Assembly (NCBI GenBank): GCA_049724395.1
Contig: JAUGWO010000133.1
Span: 1-64,000, forward strand
Direction of reading: 5' to 3'
Length of the DNA: 64,000 nt
Origin: Spongospora subterranea f. sp. subterranea
Taxonomy: Eukaryota > Endomyxa: Phytomyxea > Phytomyxea > Plasmodiophorida
The notes below the pieces were generated by a model, which saw nothing but the letters and a program-made list of their open reading frames with translations, made no database searches and was not told the DNA's origin. The position numbers and the translations under genes were made by a program. Every line of letters starts with the position of its first letter. The first letter of the stretch is position 1. Of this stretch, positions 47,540 through 58,035 are shown one piece after another.

Positions 47540-48240
47540 CTAAGGATCGGTGCGTAGCGCCCATTGGTATCAAGTATACGGGTACCATCAACCCGATTGA
47601 TAATGAAAAGATTGGATTCACTATAGTAGTCGCTGCAGAGCGGAAGTCATCGCAGTTATTACCACCGTTCGGGATTATGACCGGGAAATTCGGAGGGGAT
47701 CTGTTTCACGAATGGAAAGCTTGCCGACAATCTGTTCTAACCTTCAATAGTACTCACTGGATGACGCAGCTCGCATCTGTGATGTTCCTGAAGTTTGTAG
47801 TTGAATTGTTTCCTTCAAACTATAGGGTTGGTGTGGGACCGATCGCACACACACTTCGGTGAAGTCATCGATAGTTCGGTAGAAAACTAAAATCTTCAGC
47901 ATCCTTCAGCCCGAATTATTATCGCGTTTGTTGAGGCGAGTATGACCTCGGTTATGCAAGTGTGCGACATTTGTGTGAACAAGCCTCTCAAGCAGCACAT
48001 AAGGATTGCTTATTATGACTATCGCGAAGAACGCATGACAGGTCAAGCAGGCGTAAGACTGAAACCTGGCGAAAAATTCAAGGTTCCACGGGAAATTGTT
48101 TGGGGATTTGTTGAGCACGCGTTGAGCGCATCAATCGTCCCAACGACGCATCTCGGTGGATCACGGACGGATTTCGAAAATGTGATCAGGACCCGTTTTG
48201 GCTTGATTGTAGCGCGTTCGAGAACCATTTGAACGGACGC
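47540..48240 (+). pseudogene. Pogo/Tigger-like DDE transposase relic
   Basis: The first frame (to 47862) reads VAPIGIKYTGTINPIDNEKI, then GFTIVVAAERKSSQLLPPFG, then STHWMTQLASVMFLKFV. This resembles the DDE_1 catalytic core region with its LPP. The second frame (47942-48232) reads MTSVMQVCDICVNKPLKQHI, then RIAYYDYREERM, then KFKVPREIVWGFVEHAL, which matches the tail downstream of the catalytic domain in the same family. The catalytic Asp segment between them (47863-47940) is lost or out of frame, so it is inactive. It is unrelated to the transposase at 1838-3110. Confidence 0.7.
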
Positions 48241-48258
48241 CCAAATGGAGTCAATCGC

Positions 48259-48430
48259 CAAGACAATGAAGCTCGAGTAAAACCCCTAGAAAAATAAAAA
48301 AAGTTGTGATCGCAGAATAAACCGTATTTTAGTTTCATTTGCGCCAAGACCGTGAAGCTCGCCACCCACACCCCCCAGAAAAAGATAAAACAGTATTGCG
48401 ATCACAGAATAAGCCGTATTTTGATTTAAA
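48259..48430. repeat. 86-bp tandem duplication
   Basis: caagacaatgaagctcg at 48259 recurs as caagaccgtgaagctcg at 48345. Both are followed by a run to gatcgcagaataaaccgtat / gatcacagaataagccgtat. Two diverged copies lie just after the transposase relic. Confidence 0.75.
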
Positions 48431-48606
48431 AATACGGTATCCGTTCTGACGACGTGGTAATTATGCCACAACCTAAATCGCCTTCCCTAGAAAATCTGTG
48501 TGTTTTGATCTGGCAATCAAACGGTGAACGGTACATGTTAATACTCAACAATGAACGGACCCCTTTTCGGGTATAGTACAGCGATAACTTTTTGGAGAGG
48601 TATATT

Positions 48607-49326
48607 TTACGGTTTGGTTAAATTGTAGGTTTTCACCAACTCATTCACAGCTTCCCGGACTTCGTCTCTAACTTCATCGCGAATCATTTTGGCTATTTGC
48701 TTCACATTCACCTTATCTCCAGTGCTTGTCGAATTAGCCCCATCATCCGTCACATTACTACCAGGCAATGATGTTCCGTAACCGGTCGATGTCCCGTTAC
48801 CGCCCGATGTCCCGTTACTCAGACTTGTCCCGTTACCGGTCCCGGTCCCGTTACCGCCCGATGTCCCGTTACTCAGACTTGTCCCGTTACCGGCCGATGT
48901 CCCGTTATTCAAACCTGTCCCGTTACCGGCCGAGGTCCCGTTACCCAGACTTGTCCCGTTACCTGGCGATGTTCCGTTGCCGGGGAAAGTTTGATTGATC
49001 GGCGATGTTGTGTTATCCGGCAATGTTCCATTGCTATACCCTGTCCGATTCCCCAGGTTGGTGTCGTTTTTCAGAAGCGTCAGAATTCGCGTCTCTGTTT
49101 GATTCAGTAAGTCGGCCAGAGAAAGATTCGACGACGGCGCTGATTTTGGTGGATGGATCGGCAACGGCGCCGGGGAAGTGGTATTGAGTCCGATTGCGGT
49201 CCCAACTGTTTCCAATAATGAATAAAGTTCGAGGAATTGCGACGGAGACAGATTAGCGGCGTTCGGAGATGCCATGGCCCTGGCCGCGAATATGATCGAG
49301 AACAAATATAGATGGCGTATGATCAT
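48607..49326 (-). CDS. Secreted protein with hexapeptide N-glycosylation repeats
   Basis: 239 aa from ATG 49326, single exon. The N-terminal signal peptide is MIIRHLYLFSIIFAARAMA, with likely cleavage before SPNAAN. Residues about 110-185 consist of eleven or more tandem hexapeptides of the form NGTSxG/NGTxxx (for example NGTSPG, NGTSLG, NGTSAG, NGTSLS, NGTSGG). Each carries an Asn-X-Thr sequon, and further sequons lie upstream (NLS, NQT, NDT, NRT, NTT). The C-terminal about 40 residues form a charged helix (KQIAKMIRDEVRDEVREAVN). There is no GPI-like tail or TM segment. It is probably a heavily glycosylated extracellular or wall/cyst-coat protein. Function is unknown and no homolog was recognised. 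Confidence 0.75.
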   Translation of the reverse strand: MIIRHLYLFSIIFAARAMASPNAANLSPSQFLELYSLLETVGTAIGLNTTSPAPLPIHPPKSAPSSNLSLADLLNQTETRILTLLKNDTNLGNRTGYSNGTLPDNTTSPINQTFPGNGTSPGNGTSLGNGTSAGNGTGLNNGTSAGNGTSLSNGTSGGNGTGTGNGTSLSNGTSGGNGTSTGYGTSLPGSNVTDDGANSTSTGDKVNVKQIAKMIRDEVRDEVREAVNELVKTYNLTKP

Positions 49327-49329
49327 GAT

Positions 49330-49850
49330 ATTACACGAACACGAATACTTCCGAAATATACTTTGGAGTTCCGTTCCCAGCGAGCCGGTCCTGTGTTAAC
49401 AGCGGAACCAGGTGCTGTGAGTCATTCGACATGATGATGAGATGACTCATGCTGATCAAATCTTCTTCAATGTTAGAAAGAGTGAAAAAAAAATCGGAAC
49501 ATTAAGTTGGAATATCCAACTGGTATTGTTAGCAAAACTACTTGTATGTTTGACCGTGAAAAAGATTGGAGGAGCTGGAAACCGGAATCTGTTCTAACTG
49601 TCGCGTTAACTTCTATTGTGTGGACATGACAAGTCGGATACGGTTGCATTGTTGATTCCACATTGTTTACAGGCCACGGTTGTCGAGCCTTTTTCAAACA
49701 AATCGGAACTTCGACTTTTGATGTTGCTCTGTCTGTGCGAGCGATTCGCCCGTCGTCCTTCGAAAACAATGGAAGGTTATCAGCAGCTGTGAGGGGGTAC
49801 GCTGTCGCTGGGCAAGTAAAAGTCAGAGAAGAGCAACGAACAAACCGACG
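49330..49850. other. No gene recognised
   Basis: Opposed open frames at 49473-49865 (minus) and 49663-49878 (plus) have no domain signature. This is probably the divergent upstream region of the secreted protein and the TPR gene. Confidence 0.35.
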
Positions 49851-49977
49851 GGACGATGACCTCACAGCAACAAAATAATTGGGTTCTTGAAACTGTTCAG
49901 GTCAGAACTCGTTGCGGAGCCATCAAAAAATTTAGAGGTTCCATAAAGTCTTCCCTAGCAGAGTTCGTGTTTTTCAA

Positions 49978-51687
49978 ATCGGTTCTGCTGAAGGTTTGAA
50001 ACGTTATTCGCCAAACCGGTCAACTCGTGATCAATTTCTGTACGAAATCCGATATCTTTTCGACCAGATGAAGGAACCGTGTTTGGTTTTCTTGGAACGG
50101 GGCCTGGCCCATTATTCCTCAAGTAGGTTTCATCAGGCTGAAGCCGAGTTCCAACTGGGTCTTGACCATAACCCATCTGACTCTCTATCGTCGGAACTGC
50201 ATGTACGCCTTGGTCATGTTCTGTGGCAGATTAGGGCCAGCCCCGATCGTTGCCTTCATCATCTTCGCGCAATGTCCCAATTCCGCTCGCCGACCGACGC
50301 GATCATTTCCCTGCGCGCCGACCTATCGCGTCTTCTGTATCAGCCCAGCGACGCCCTATCGGATTATCATTATTTGCTGTCTCTGGACAAATCTGACCAG
50401 AGCCCGCGTTTCTATCGGGCCTGTGCTCATCTCTGGCTTTATAAAGGCGACATCAATCGCTGTGAACGGGATTTGTCTCGCGCCATTCGCTGCGGTACCG
50501 GCCCCGAACGCCATTCAGCTCGTGTTCAATTGGCGCGCATGCATTATCGTTTAGGAAACTCTGCCAAGTCTGCCGAGGAAGCCACATCTGTTTTGGCTGA
50601 GGGTAGATCGTGTCGGGGAATAGGGAAACGCATTGACCTTGTTTGGTGTCAGATCCGAATCAAATTGGCGCGATGGCGGTTTTGTGTGCGAGCGCCATCA
50701 AGATGGGCGATATGGGACTAGCTCGCACCATTGGGAAACAATTGAGTCGATCGTCCACCGACCAGGAGGCGCTCCTGGCTTTGGGCCAGTTGCGCCAGGC
50801 CGAGGGCGACACTCCAGGAGCTCTGGCCTCATATTCGCGAATCCTGGACGGAATACGCCACGATCCCATTGAGAAATCCTATTCGTGCGACGTCGAGTTA
50901 GAAGCCAGGCGTAAACGCGCCTTTCTCTATAAGTCACGAGGCCATTTCGACCTGGCTTTACTAGAGTACAATACCGCCATTAGTTCAGTGAATTCTTGTC
51001 AGTATCCGATCGTTTGCTTTCAGCGTTTCATTTACCCTCTAGGGTGATTTCCGACTCGGGGTCTTGTGCGTTTGTTTGGGCTCAGATTGCGATGGTGATG
51101 ATCTGGGCGAGATCCTCTTTGAACGAGCGGCACTATACGAAGCGGTGTGGACACCTGGCGATAATATCAGTGACCAGCACGCGTTGTTGGACTTGTCCAG
51201 AGCGATTCACTTCTCGCCAATGTGTTCGGCAGCACATGCGCTGAGAGGGCGCATCAGATCGGACCATTTGCAATTGCACAATTTGGCCAAACGAGATTTG
51301 ACCCGGGGCATCGAATTGGGTTTAGATGATGTGACGATTTACTTGGCACGGGCGCAATCCGCCATGAAAATCGGCGAAAATCAATTGGCGATTGAGGATT
51401 TGACGCGTTGCCTGAAGGTTCTGAACGAGTCCGAGAACAATTCCATCAATCCTGGTTTCTGACTGTCCTCTTAGGAGAAATCTGATCGTCACGATATATT
51501 GTTCATGAGAGGAACAGTACTGATGAACATTGGTCAACTTGATATGGCCTATCAGGACATCAGATCGGCTTGCGATCTGGACCAGAGTAACCCCAGATAT
51601 AGGGGTTATTTGCAGCAAATCCAAAGGAAAAAGCGCTCGTTTGCGCAGATCGCCTTAGCCGATACACAATGCGCAAATACAATGTAG
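49978..51687 (+). CDS. Tetratricopeptide-repeat protein
   Basis: Exons about 49978-50602, 50653-50987, 51043-51417 and 51475-51687 join in frame, with 50-57 nt introns (GAGG|GTAGAT..TGTCAG, TTCA|GTGAAT..CTCTAG, GAAG|GTTCTG..CTTAG), giving about 515 aa. Consecutive TPR helices are visible: LERGLAHYSSSRFHQAEAEF, HVRLGHVLWQI, RADLSRLLYQPSDALSDYHY, RACAHLWLYKGDINRCERDL, ALGQLRQAEGDTPGALASYS, KRAFLYKSRGHFDLALLEYN, RGTVLMNIGQLDMAYQDIRS. The array covers nearly the whole protein, with no J domain or other module. The start is unclear: ATG 49857 opens MTSQQQNNWVLETVQ, but needs a very short intron or a 1-nt correction near 49970 to reach this frame. Confidence 0.75.
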
Positions 51688-51689
51688 AG

Positions 51690-52137
51690 GATTTCAATTT
51701 CCGTACAAAGCTCGTTTATTTGCGTTTCTCGCGTCTTGTCGACTCTCAACGCGAATCGATAGAAAGAGGAAAATTTCCCTTATTTGGGCGGAAATTCTCA
51801 CACATCTCAAGAACTATTTGCACAATACTCCACAGAACACTCCCGCGATGTTAAATAATTGTTCCTGGTTATCCAGTGAAACCCGCATTGAACTTCCCCT
51901 CACGCTTTGGCAAATGTAGCTCAAAATCGTGTTTGATGCGTTTGGAGGTAATCAACGTTCCAAACGCCCAACAACATGACCATTATCAAAGCAATTGCTT
52001 TCCAGAATAGCTAGATGTGCGCTAGACCAAGCAATAATGTTGAGAATAACGGAAGCCTGACAAGATTCAAAGCATTGATCACGCGCCAACATTAACAAGG
52101 CGAACCATCGGAGGATGCGAGATGTGATATGTATTGT
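51690..52137. other. Intergenic, no gene recognised
   Basis: This is a tail-to-tail interval between the TPR gene and the dehydrogenase gene. Nothing identifiable. Confidence 0.4.
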
Positions 52138-54388
52138 TTACTCGGTAGATGGTGGGCCAGACATGTTCGCAAAACCAATTATTCGAGTACGGATGGAATT
52201 AGGTAGAGCCGCTATCTTGGAGTAAACCTCTTGGGCGATCTCCGAATCAATTTGACAGATCATGTATCCGATTTTCCTGATCCAAAAACCACCTCAACAC
52301 AGGTTACTACGTGGAACCGTTCAAAAGCCAACATCAAGTTGAAAAAAACGTGAAACTGACGAATTCAAGGAATCATATACTACCCGTGAGTTCCTAGCAC
52401 TTGAGCTGAAATATTGTAGTCGGATAACACATTGTTGATTTCCTGAGGACATCAATAAGTTTTGTTTTGTTAACGCAGTGAAACAACGGATTCGTACACG
52501 CAGGACTCCTGGAACATTATGGTGAACGTTTAGAATGCGAGTCTTCGAGTATTCGCAAGGTAGAGCGATATGGGGAAAGTTGACAGCCGTGACCTGTTTG
52601 AAAATTAGTTCTGAAAACCTCTTAAGGGCGATTTGCCGCTGACAGAGCTTCCGGACTCAACGTAGTCGATAAGTTTCTCGGCAACTTCGGTGCCAATATT
52701 CTCTTGTGCCTCTTCCGTAGACCCCCCTAGCGTGGAATACACATCCCCGTATCAAAAACAGCCAAAAAGATGACTATAAATCGCAAAGGTTGAGATGAGA
52801 TGCAGCTCCGGAGTTCAAAATCCGAAAATATACAATTTGTTAAAGAGTAATCACCTATATGAGAGGTAAGGATTGTGTTTGGGCAGTTCTGTAGAACAGA
52901 TACAAAGTCTCCTCCTGCTGCAGGTTCACTTGGAAACACGTCAATGGCCGCACCAAGAAGGGTCTACGAACGGCGATCAACACACATATGCATTGAAGGA
53001 ACTTGCAATTGATGTATATAAAAAGCTCAGAAAGAAAATTAGTGGACCGCAAAAATCGAAAAACAGACGAGTAATAGAGACAGCATTGATTGACTGTGAT
53101 AATATCGAAACTCCAATATCTGATCACCTTGGATTTGAGGGCGGCTGCCAGCGCGTCATGATCAACACACTTTCCACGGGCGAAGTTTAACAGGAAAGAT
53201 GCCCCCTGGAGCCAGGCATTAACATTCATGAAAGTTCTACTGGTAAACGTAAAAACCTGTTTCATCTGACTAATCTCTCTTTCGCCAATGAGGTTAATTG
53301 TCGATTGCGTCAGCGGAACATGCAGCGAAACGAAATCAGATTCGGAAAGGAGCTGGAGAATTAGTCAGCAAAATTGTTTAACCAGGTTGAATCTGATAAC
53401 CTGCTGCTGGGTGTTGGTCGCCTGTGCATTTCCAAGAGGCATGCAGCGGTCAATGTCAAAAAATATGACCCGCATGCCCAGGGCCTCGGCAAGAACCGAA
53501 AGTTGGGATCCGACATGGCCTGTTTACAAGCAACCAACATTAGGATCCGGAAGATGGAGCGTCACAAGGCCAGATGAAAACAATTAAAAATTACAAAAAG
53601 TACCGACCATATCCAATGATACCGAGAGTCTTTCCTCGTACTTCATATCGATTTTTAGCGGCTTTGAGCCAGATTCCCTTAAACGGCGTTTAGATGACAT
53701 GATTAACTCGTATATCAAATATCGTTATTGTAAAAGAAATTAGAGTCACCAAAGCGTGTTGTTTAACCAAATGAGTCAAGACTAGGCTACAAGAAGGGCA
53801 ATTTCTAACCTGATGCATTGCAGTATTGCAGTCACCCAAACTGCGGGCAAGCCCAATTATGCAAGCGATGGCAATCTCGGCAACACTCCTTGTGTTTGCG
53901 AAAGGAGACATTGAACACGGGAACACCGAGGCTCCCGGCCGTTTCCAGATCGGTTTGATCGGTTCCTGAGAAAATTTATGCAGTCAGGATTCATCAGGCC
54001 GAACTCGAAACTGCAAAGTTACGAACCAATACAAAAACAACCAATTGCAACTGGTTCTGTTTTGCATACAGACTGGAGAATCTCGGCCGTTAACTGTGTT
54101 TTCGATCGCACTCCGATAATGTTGGCCTAAAACCCATCTTATGGGAGTGACAACACTAATATCGATATTCAGATCCCCTACCGATGGGATCTTTGACAAC
54201 AGCGTCTGCTTGTCTATTTTAGCGAACATTTCGACTTCGTACCCGCGACGTTCAAACGCGTCAATTGCGCTCTGACTTACTGCCTCCAAAAGGAGGACGC
54301 GAACTGGTTTCTGATGGGCATTTACAAGGCTTCGCGGGTTCGATGACTCGCCCTGAGATTGGCGTTCTCCCTGAATAGATCGCACCAT
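52138..54388 (-). CDS. D-3-phosphoglycerate dehydrogenase with ACT domain
   Basis: Twelve exons: 54388-54182, 54126-54027, 53965-53810, 53677-53608, 53519-53401, 53352-53257, 53205-53128, 52963-52855, 52726-52644, 52593-52498, 52442-52384, 52276-52138. Family motifs in order: VRVLLLEAVSQSAIDAFERR; IIGVRSKTQLTAEIL; AIGCFCIG|TDQTDLETAG; FANTRSVAEIAIACIIGLAR; GKTLGIIGYG|HVGSQL (NAD-binding); SDFVSLHVPLTQSTINLIG; ARGKCVDHDALAAAL; GAAIDVFPSEP; TILTSHI|GGSTEEAQ (catalytic His); and an ACT end NVPGVLR|EINNVLSDYNISA then IGYMICQID. It catalyses the first step of serine biosynthesis. Removing one base near 53905-53912 restores a continuous 436-aa frame. Confidence 0.95.
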
Positions 54389-54399
54389 TATCACCAAAT

Positions 54400-55275
54400 G
54401 GAGGCTGCAAATGACAGCCAAGGTCTGTTCACCGCGCTGGCCCTGTTGATGGGACAGGTCTGATAGACCCTCTGTCGGCCAGGCTGCCCATCGGAGGCTC
54501 CATCCCGCTGATCCCTTTCGAGCCACAGGAATCCCCAACCAGCAGGCGCGTCGTCCATGGGCCGATCACACCCCCCAGTCTCGATTCGGCAGCTCGTTCA
54601 GGCGAAACACCTAAGTGGTCTCGTTACAATGGGTCACTGTGCCAAAGTAGTCGTTCATCGGGTCGGCAGTTGCCATCACGCCGCACTCCCACTCGGCCGT
54701 CCCACTGCGGTCGGAACTGCCCTGTCTCCTTTGATTGTGGTGCTGCCGTTTTGGTTGACGATAACGATCGATTTGGTCGGCATATGCATTGCATCGACAT
54801 GTTTTTTTTTTCGTTTTGGTGGGAGTTGACTGCCCGCCGATTGCAGCAGCAATGCTGATTTGACAAATTCCGTTTCATCGATGCGAGAATTAGTAGAGTG
54901 AACTCGAGTTTACATCCGACGGTTGAATCAGTTATCGGAGTTATAAATCAGTATATACTCATGCTATACGATTGGAGGCGTACATGTTGTGTCTACAAGG
55001 ACACGGATCCACAAATTTATGAAATGATGTTGTTGTTGATGGTTCTGTTTGGCGTATTGACAGTTCTTTCGTATTCACATCTACCATAGAATAATTCATG
55101 ATGGGTCCCTTTGTCGCGACATGCCCTATCGCTTGTGCCCGCCAGTGCAGTGTTCTAGTGAAACTCAGTTGGTGTGAAATCACCTTTACTCCCTCTTTAT
55201 GTTTACAATGGTCAATGGTGCTAAATGCCCAAACAGAACACGTGATGGATGTTTGAACTTTGCAAAGATGGAAAA
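54400..55275. other. No gene recognised
   Basis: Short frames on both strands without recognisable domains. This is probably the upstream region of the dehydrogenase gene. Confidence 0.35.
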
Positions 55276-55447
55276 TATATCGCGATAATTGAAGAATCAT
55301 GTCAAGTTTTCGTGTTTCCAGATTGCACTCAAAGTGATCTCATTAGTCCCCCTGCGGGGGTGACAAGCGCATTCGATATTATGATCACTTTTTGAGTGCA
55401 GATCTGGAAACAGAAAACTTGACATGATTCTTCAATTATCGCAATAT
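55276..55447. repeat. Inverted repeat, arms about 65 bp, with nested hairpin
   Basis: gcgataattgaagaatcatg, continuing tcaagttttcgtgtttccag (about 55282-55340), is the reverse complement of about 55381-55442 with three small differences. The roughly 40-nt loop contains cccctgcgggg. Confidence 0.9.
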
Positions 55448-55449
55448 AA

Positions 55450-56380
55450 TCTCTCTCTTTGCAAGGTTTTTGTTCGAACATCAACAATCACATTACTGTT
55501 TTCCTATAGCCACCTTGTTACAGATCGCGAAATTCTCGTAGGCTCTAATCCTGGCTGAACATATTACACCGGGTTATAAAATGTTCGCGAGATTGTATCA
55601 ATGACTGCGACACTCATGTTGATCGAGTCGCCAGCAGAGTGTGCATCTGACAGCTTAAAATGTAATGAACAAGTTACTGTTAACGAATTCCACTGGTGTC
55701 GTGTTGCTCGCATCTCATCCACAACGGACACAGGTTCACATCACTTTCGAAAACGGTCGTCTCTCTTATTACATGTTCTATGTTGAGATTTGATATACTG
55801 AGAAGAAGGCATTTCCGAAAGCAGCGGTTGATAGGATGTGGCCCGCTTGAACAATTTCATGAAAAAATGAATTGCCCATTGTGATTAGAGAACGAAATGG
55901 GAGAGACGACGGCTTTCGAAGCTGCCTTCACACAACAGGCTAGTGTTCTTCGCTGCATTATGTGAGAAACTGAAATAGCTCTGCTTGTAAAAATGAGTTA
56001 CGACACACTGACATTGAAGTTTCAAATTTTCTGCCAGTTTCTACGCAATGGAGAATTCTCAGTATGTTGGTAGATCAACATAATCAGAGAGATTGCTTGT
56101 TCGTCCGTCAGCCTTGGGGCGATCATTCTTCTCTATTCTTGCTGAAATTCACTCAATGACTACTGTATCCGAAACGTTGGTTTTTACTTATTGAGTTTTA
56201 AATCTGTGACGGCAAACTCAACTCAACAACCAAACCCAAAACCCGTCCGAAATCTCTCTATTAATGCGGCCAGTGAATTCTGCAGGACCCTAGAAAGGTG
56301 TGAATTAACTGGCAGCAATCGCGGGCCTACTTTGATCAATCGGGCCAGTGAATGCGGCCAGTTATTAACTAATCTTACTC
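55450..56380. other. No gene recognised
   Basis: Short open frames only, AT-rich. Nothing supportable. Confidence 0.35.
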
Positions 56381-56386
56381 TAATCT

Positions 56387-56518
56387 TGCCGCGCGTGGCA
56401 ATCTGAGAGTATGCCGCGCGTGGCAATCTGTGGACGGGAGTATGCCGCGCGTGGCAATCTGTGACGGGAGTGTGCCACGCGTGGCAATCTGTGACGGGAG
56501 TGTGCCACGCGTGGCAAG
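56387..56518. repeat. Minisatellite, unit about 31 bp, five copies
   Basis: The unit gtgccacgcgtggcaatctg with tgacggga linker repeats five times, the first copies with gccgcgcg variants. Each unit contains the near-palindrome ccacgcgtgg. Confidence 0.9.
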
Positions 56519-56605
56519 AACTACTCTAACTACTGTACCGATTAGTATTGATATTGGTATGAATATTGATATCGGTACTGTACTGATATCGATTCTATTG
56601 GTTGT

Positions 56606-56660
56606 ATTGGGCGATCGCTCGATACGGTACTCGATCGTATTCATTGAGCGATCGCCCAAT
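56606..56660. repeat. Perfect 15-bp inverted repeat
   Basis: attgggcgatcgctc at 56606-56620 is the exact reverse complement of 56646-56660. Each arm contains the self-complementary octamer gcgatcgc. Confidence 0.9.
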
Positions 56661-56694
56661 ATTTTCCGGTTATTGCGAAGCCTGCGCGATAATG

Positions 56695-57000
56695 ATCTGT
56701 TTCGATGGGCAGGGTTGCAGGCCTATTTGGGAATGGCGTACAGATTATGGTTATAACCGACTCTTTTTGACCCTTGTTGAATGGCTGATTCCCATGGCTA
56801 AATCCCTGTTATAGGACAAAGGCGGTCATCCAAGCGACACGATGAGAATAATCGAATTATGGAACTTCTAAGGCATCAATAGCTGGTGGCGGCCTGGATT
56901 TAGCCATTGGAATCAGCCAGATTCAAGAACAGGTCGGTTATGACCATTCTCTGAATGGCATCTCCTAGATGCGCCTGCAACCCTGCCCATCGAAACAGGT
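56695..57000. repeat. Inverted repeat with two matching blocks per arm
   Basis: gatctgtttcgatgggcagg then gttgcaggc (56695-56732) pairs with 56971-57000. A second block, ggctgattcccatggctaaatcc (about 56783-56806), pairs with about 56895-56920. The two blocks are nested as expected of an interrupted foldback. Confidence 0.8.
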
Positions 57001-57016
57001 CCATGGGCTCCAAGCC

Positions 57017-57849
57017 TATTCCGTTTTTGACTGTTTTCCAAGCAATGTGTCAGTCCGGATTCGCCAAGATTCGGGTTTACATTCCTTTTAACCGCAAGCA
57101 GCCTTTGGTTTCATTTTTCGGGAGATCGGACAAAGTCTTCGATGAAGACAATCCGATGTATGATCATGATATCATTGCTGATGTTGACGTCACTTGCCCA
57201 ATCAAGTTCGGTCTGCTGAAGAATGCTCAAGTCAACAACTGCAAGGTGCATTTTATGCACCTCAACGCGGGCAATGGAGGCGGATCCCTGGAATTCAATT
57301 TCACTGATCCGTTGTTAAATGGTATTAAAGCCTGTATTTATCCTGAAGCCGCTCGCTGGGTCAAGTCATCGAAGCGGTGCAGCCATAAGCCGATCATCAA
57401 TCGCAGCGGCTTCCGCTATCCAAGCAATGGCCAAGAGCTGCTGGCTTTGTTTTTGGGCTGAGCTGGTGGGCAACGATGGCTTGACTCCTCTGATGGGTTT
57501 ATCGTATCGAGTACCGCATCGAACGACAATACCCTTTTAACATCGGATCCGTGAAATTGAATTCCAGGGATCCGCCTCCATTTCCCGCGTTGAGGTGCAT
57601 AAAATGCACCTTGCAATTGCTGACTTAGGGCATTTTTCAGCAGACCGAAAACCACCATTTCCTTGATTGGGCAAGTGACACCAACATCAGCAATGATATC
57701 ATGATCATACATCGGATTGTCTTCATCGAAGACTTGCCCGATCTCCTGAAAAAATGCAACCAAAGGCTGCTTTTGGTTGAAAGGTATATAAACCCGAATC
57801 TTGGCGAATCCGGACTGACACATTGCTTGGAAAACAGTCAAAAACGGAA
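57017..57849. repeat. Foldback element, arms about 400 bp
   Basis: About 57017-57430 and about 57440-57849 are inverted copies that differ by point changes and indels. Plus-strand ORF 56955-57461 and minus-strand ORF 57841-57416 encode the same unknown peptide (TVFQAMCQSGFAKIRVYIPF, then FDEDNPMYDHDIIADV). The centre contains an unrelated stretch near 57360-57420. A third, diverged single copy lies at 62985-63130. Confidence 0.9.
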
Positions 57850-57850
57850 T

Positions 57851-58023
57851 GAATTAGGGAAGTAATAGTGAATTATGGAAGTGATAGTGATTTAAGGAAG
57901 TGAGAGTGAATTAGGGAAGTGATAGTGAATTAGGAAAGTGATAGTGAATTAGGAAAGTGATAGTGAATTAGGAAAGTGATATTGAATTATGGAAGTGATA
58001 GTGAATTAGGGGAGTGATATTGA
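57851..58023. repeat. Minisatellite, unit 19 bp, about nine copies
   Basis: The unit gaattaggaaagtgatagt repeats head to tail about nine times with single-base variants (gaattagggaagtaatagt, gaattatggaagtgatagt). Confidence 0.9.
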
Positions 58024-58035
58024 GGTAGAGTCTGG

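Noticed and set aside
48768-48998. Arg/Ser/Tyr repeat ORF on plus (SRYRPMSRYSDL)
   Set aside because: Antisense shadow of the NGT hexapeptide repeat; the minus strand has the signal peptide and complete ORF.
54126-54182. Extra 13-nt intron GTATGCAAAACAG in the dehydrogenase gene
   Set aside because: Too short for a spliceosomal intron, and the frame reads through it as QSVCKTEPVAIG, which fits the family.
55276-55447. Rho-independent terminator
   Set aside because: The arms are far too long and the context is eukaryotic; classed as an inverted repeat.
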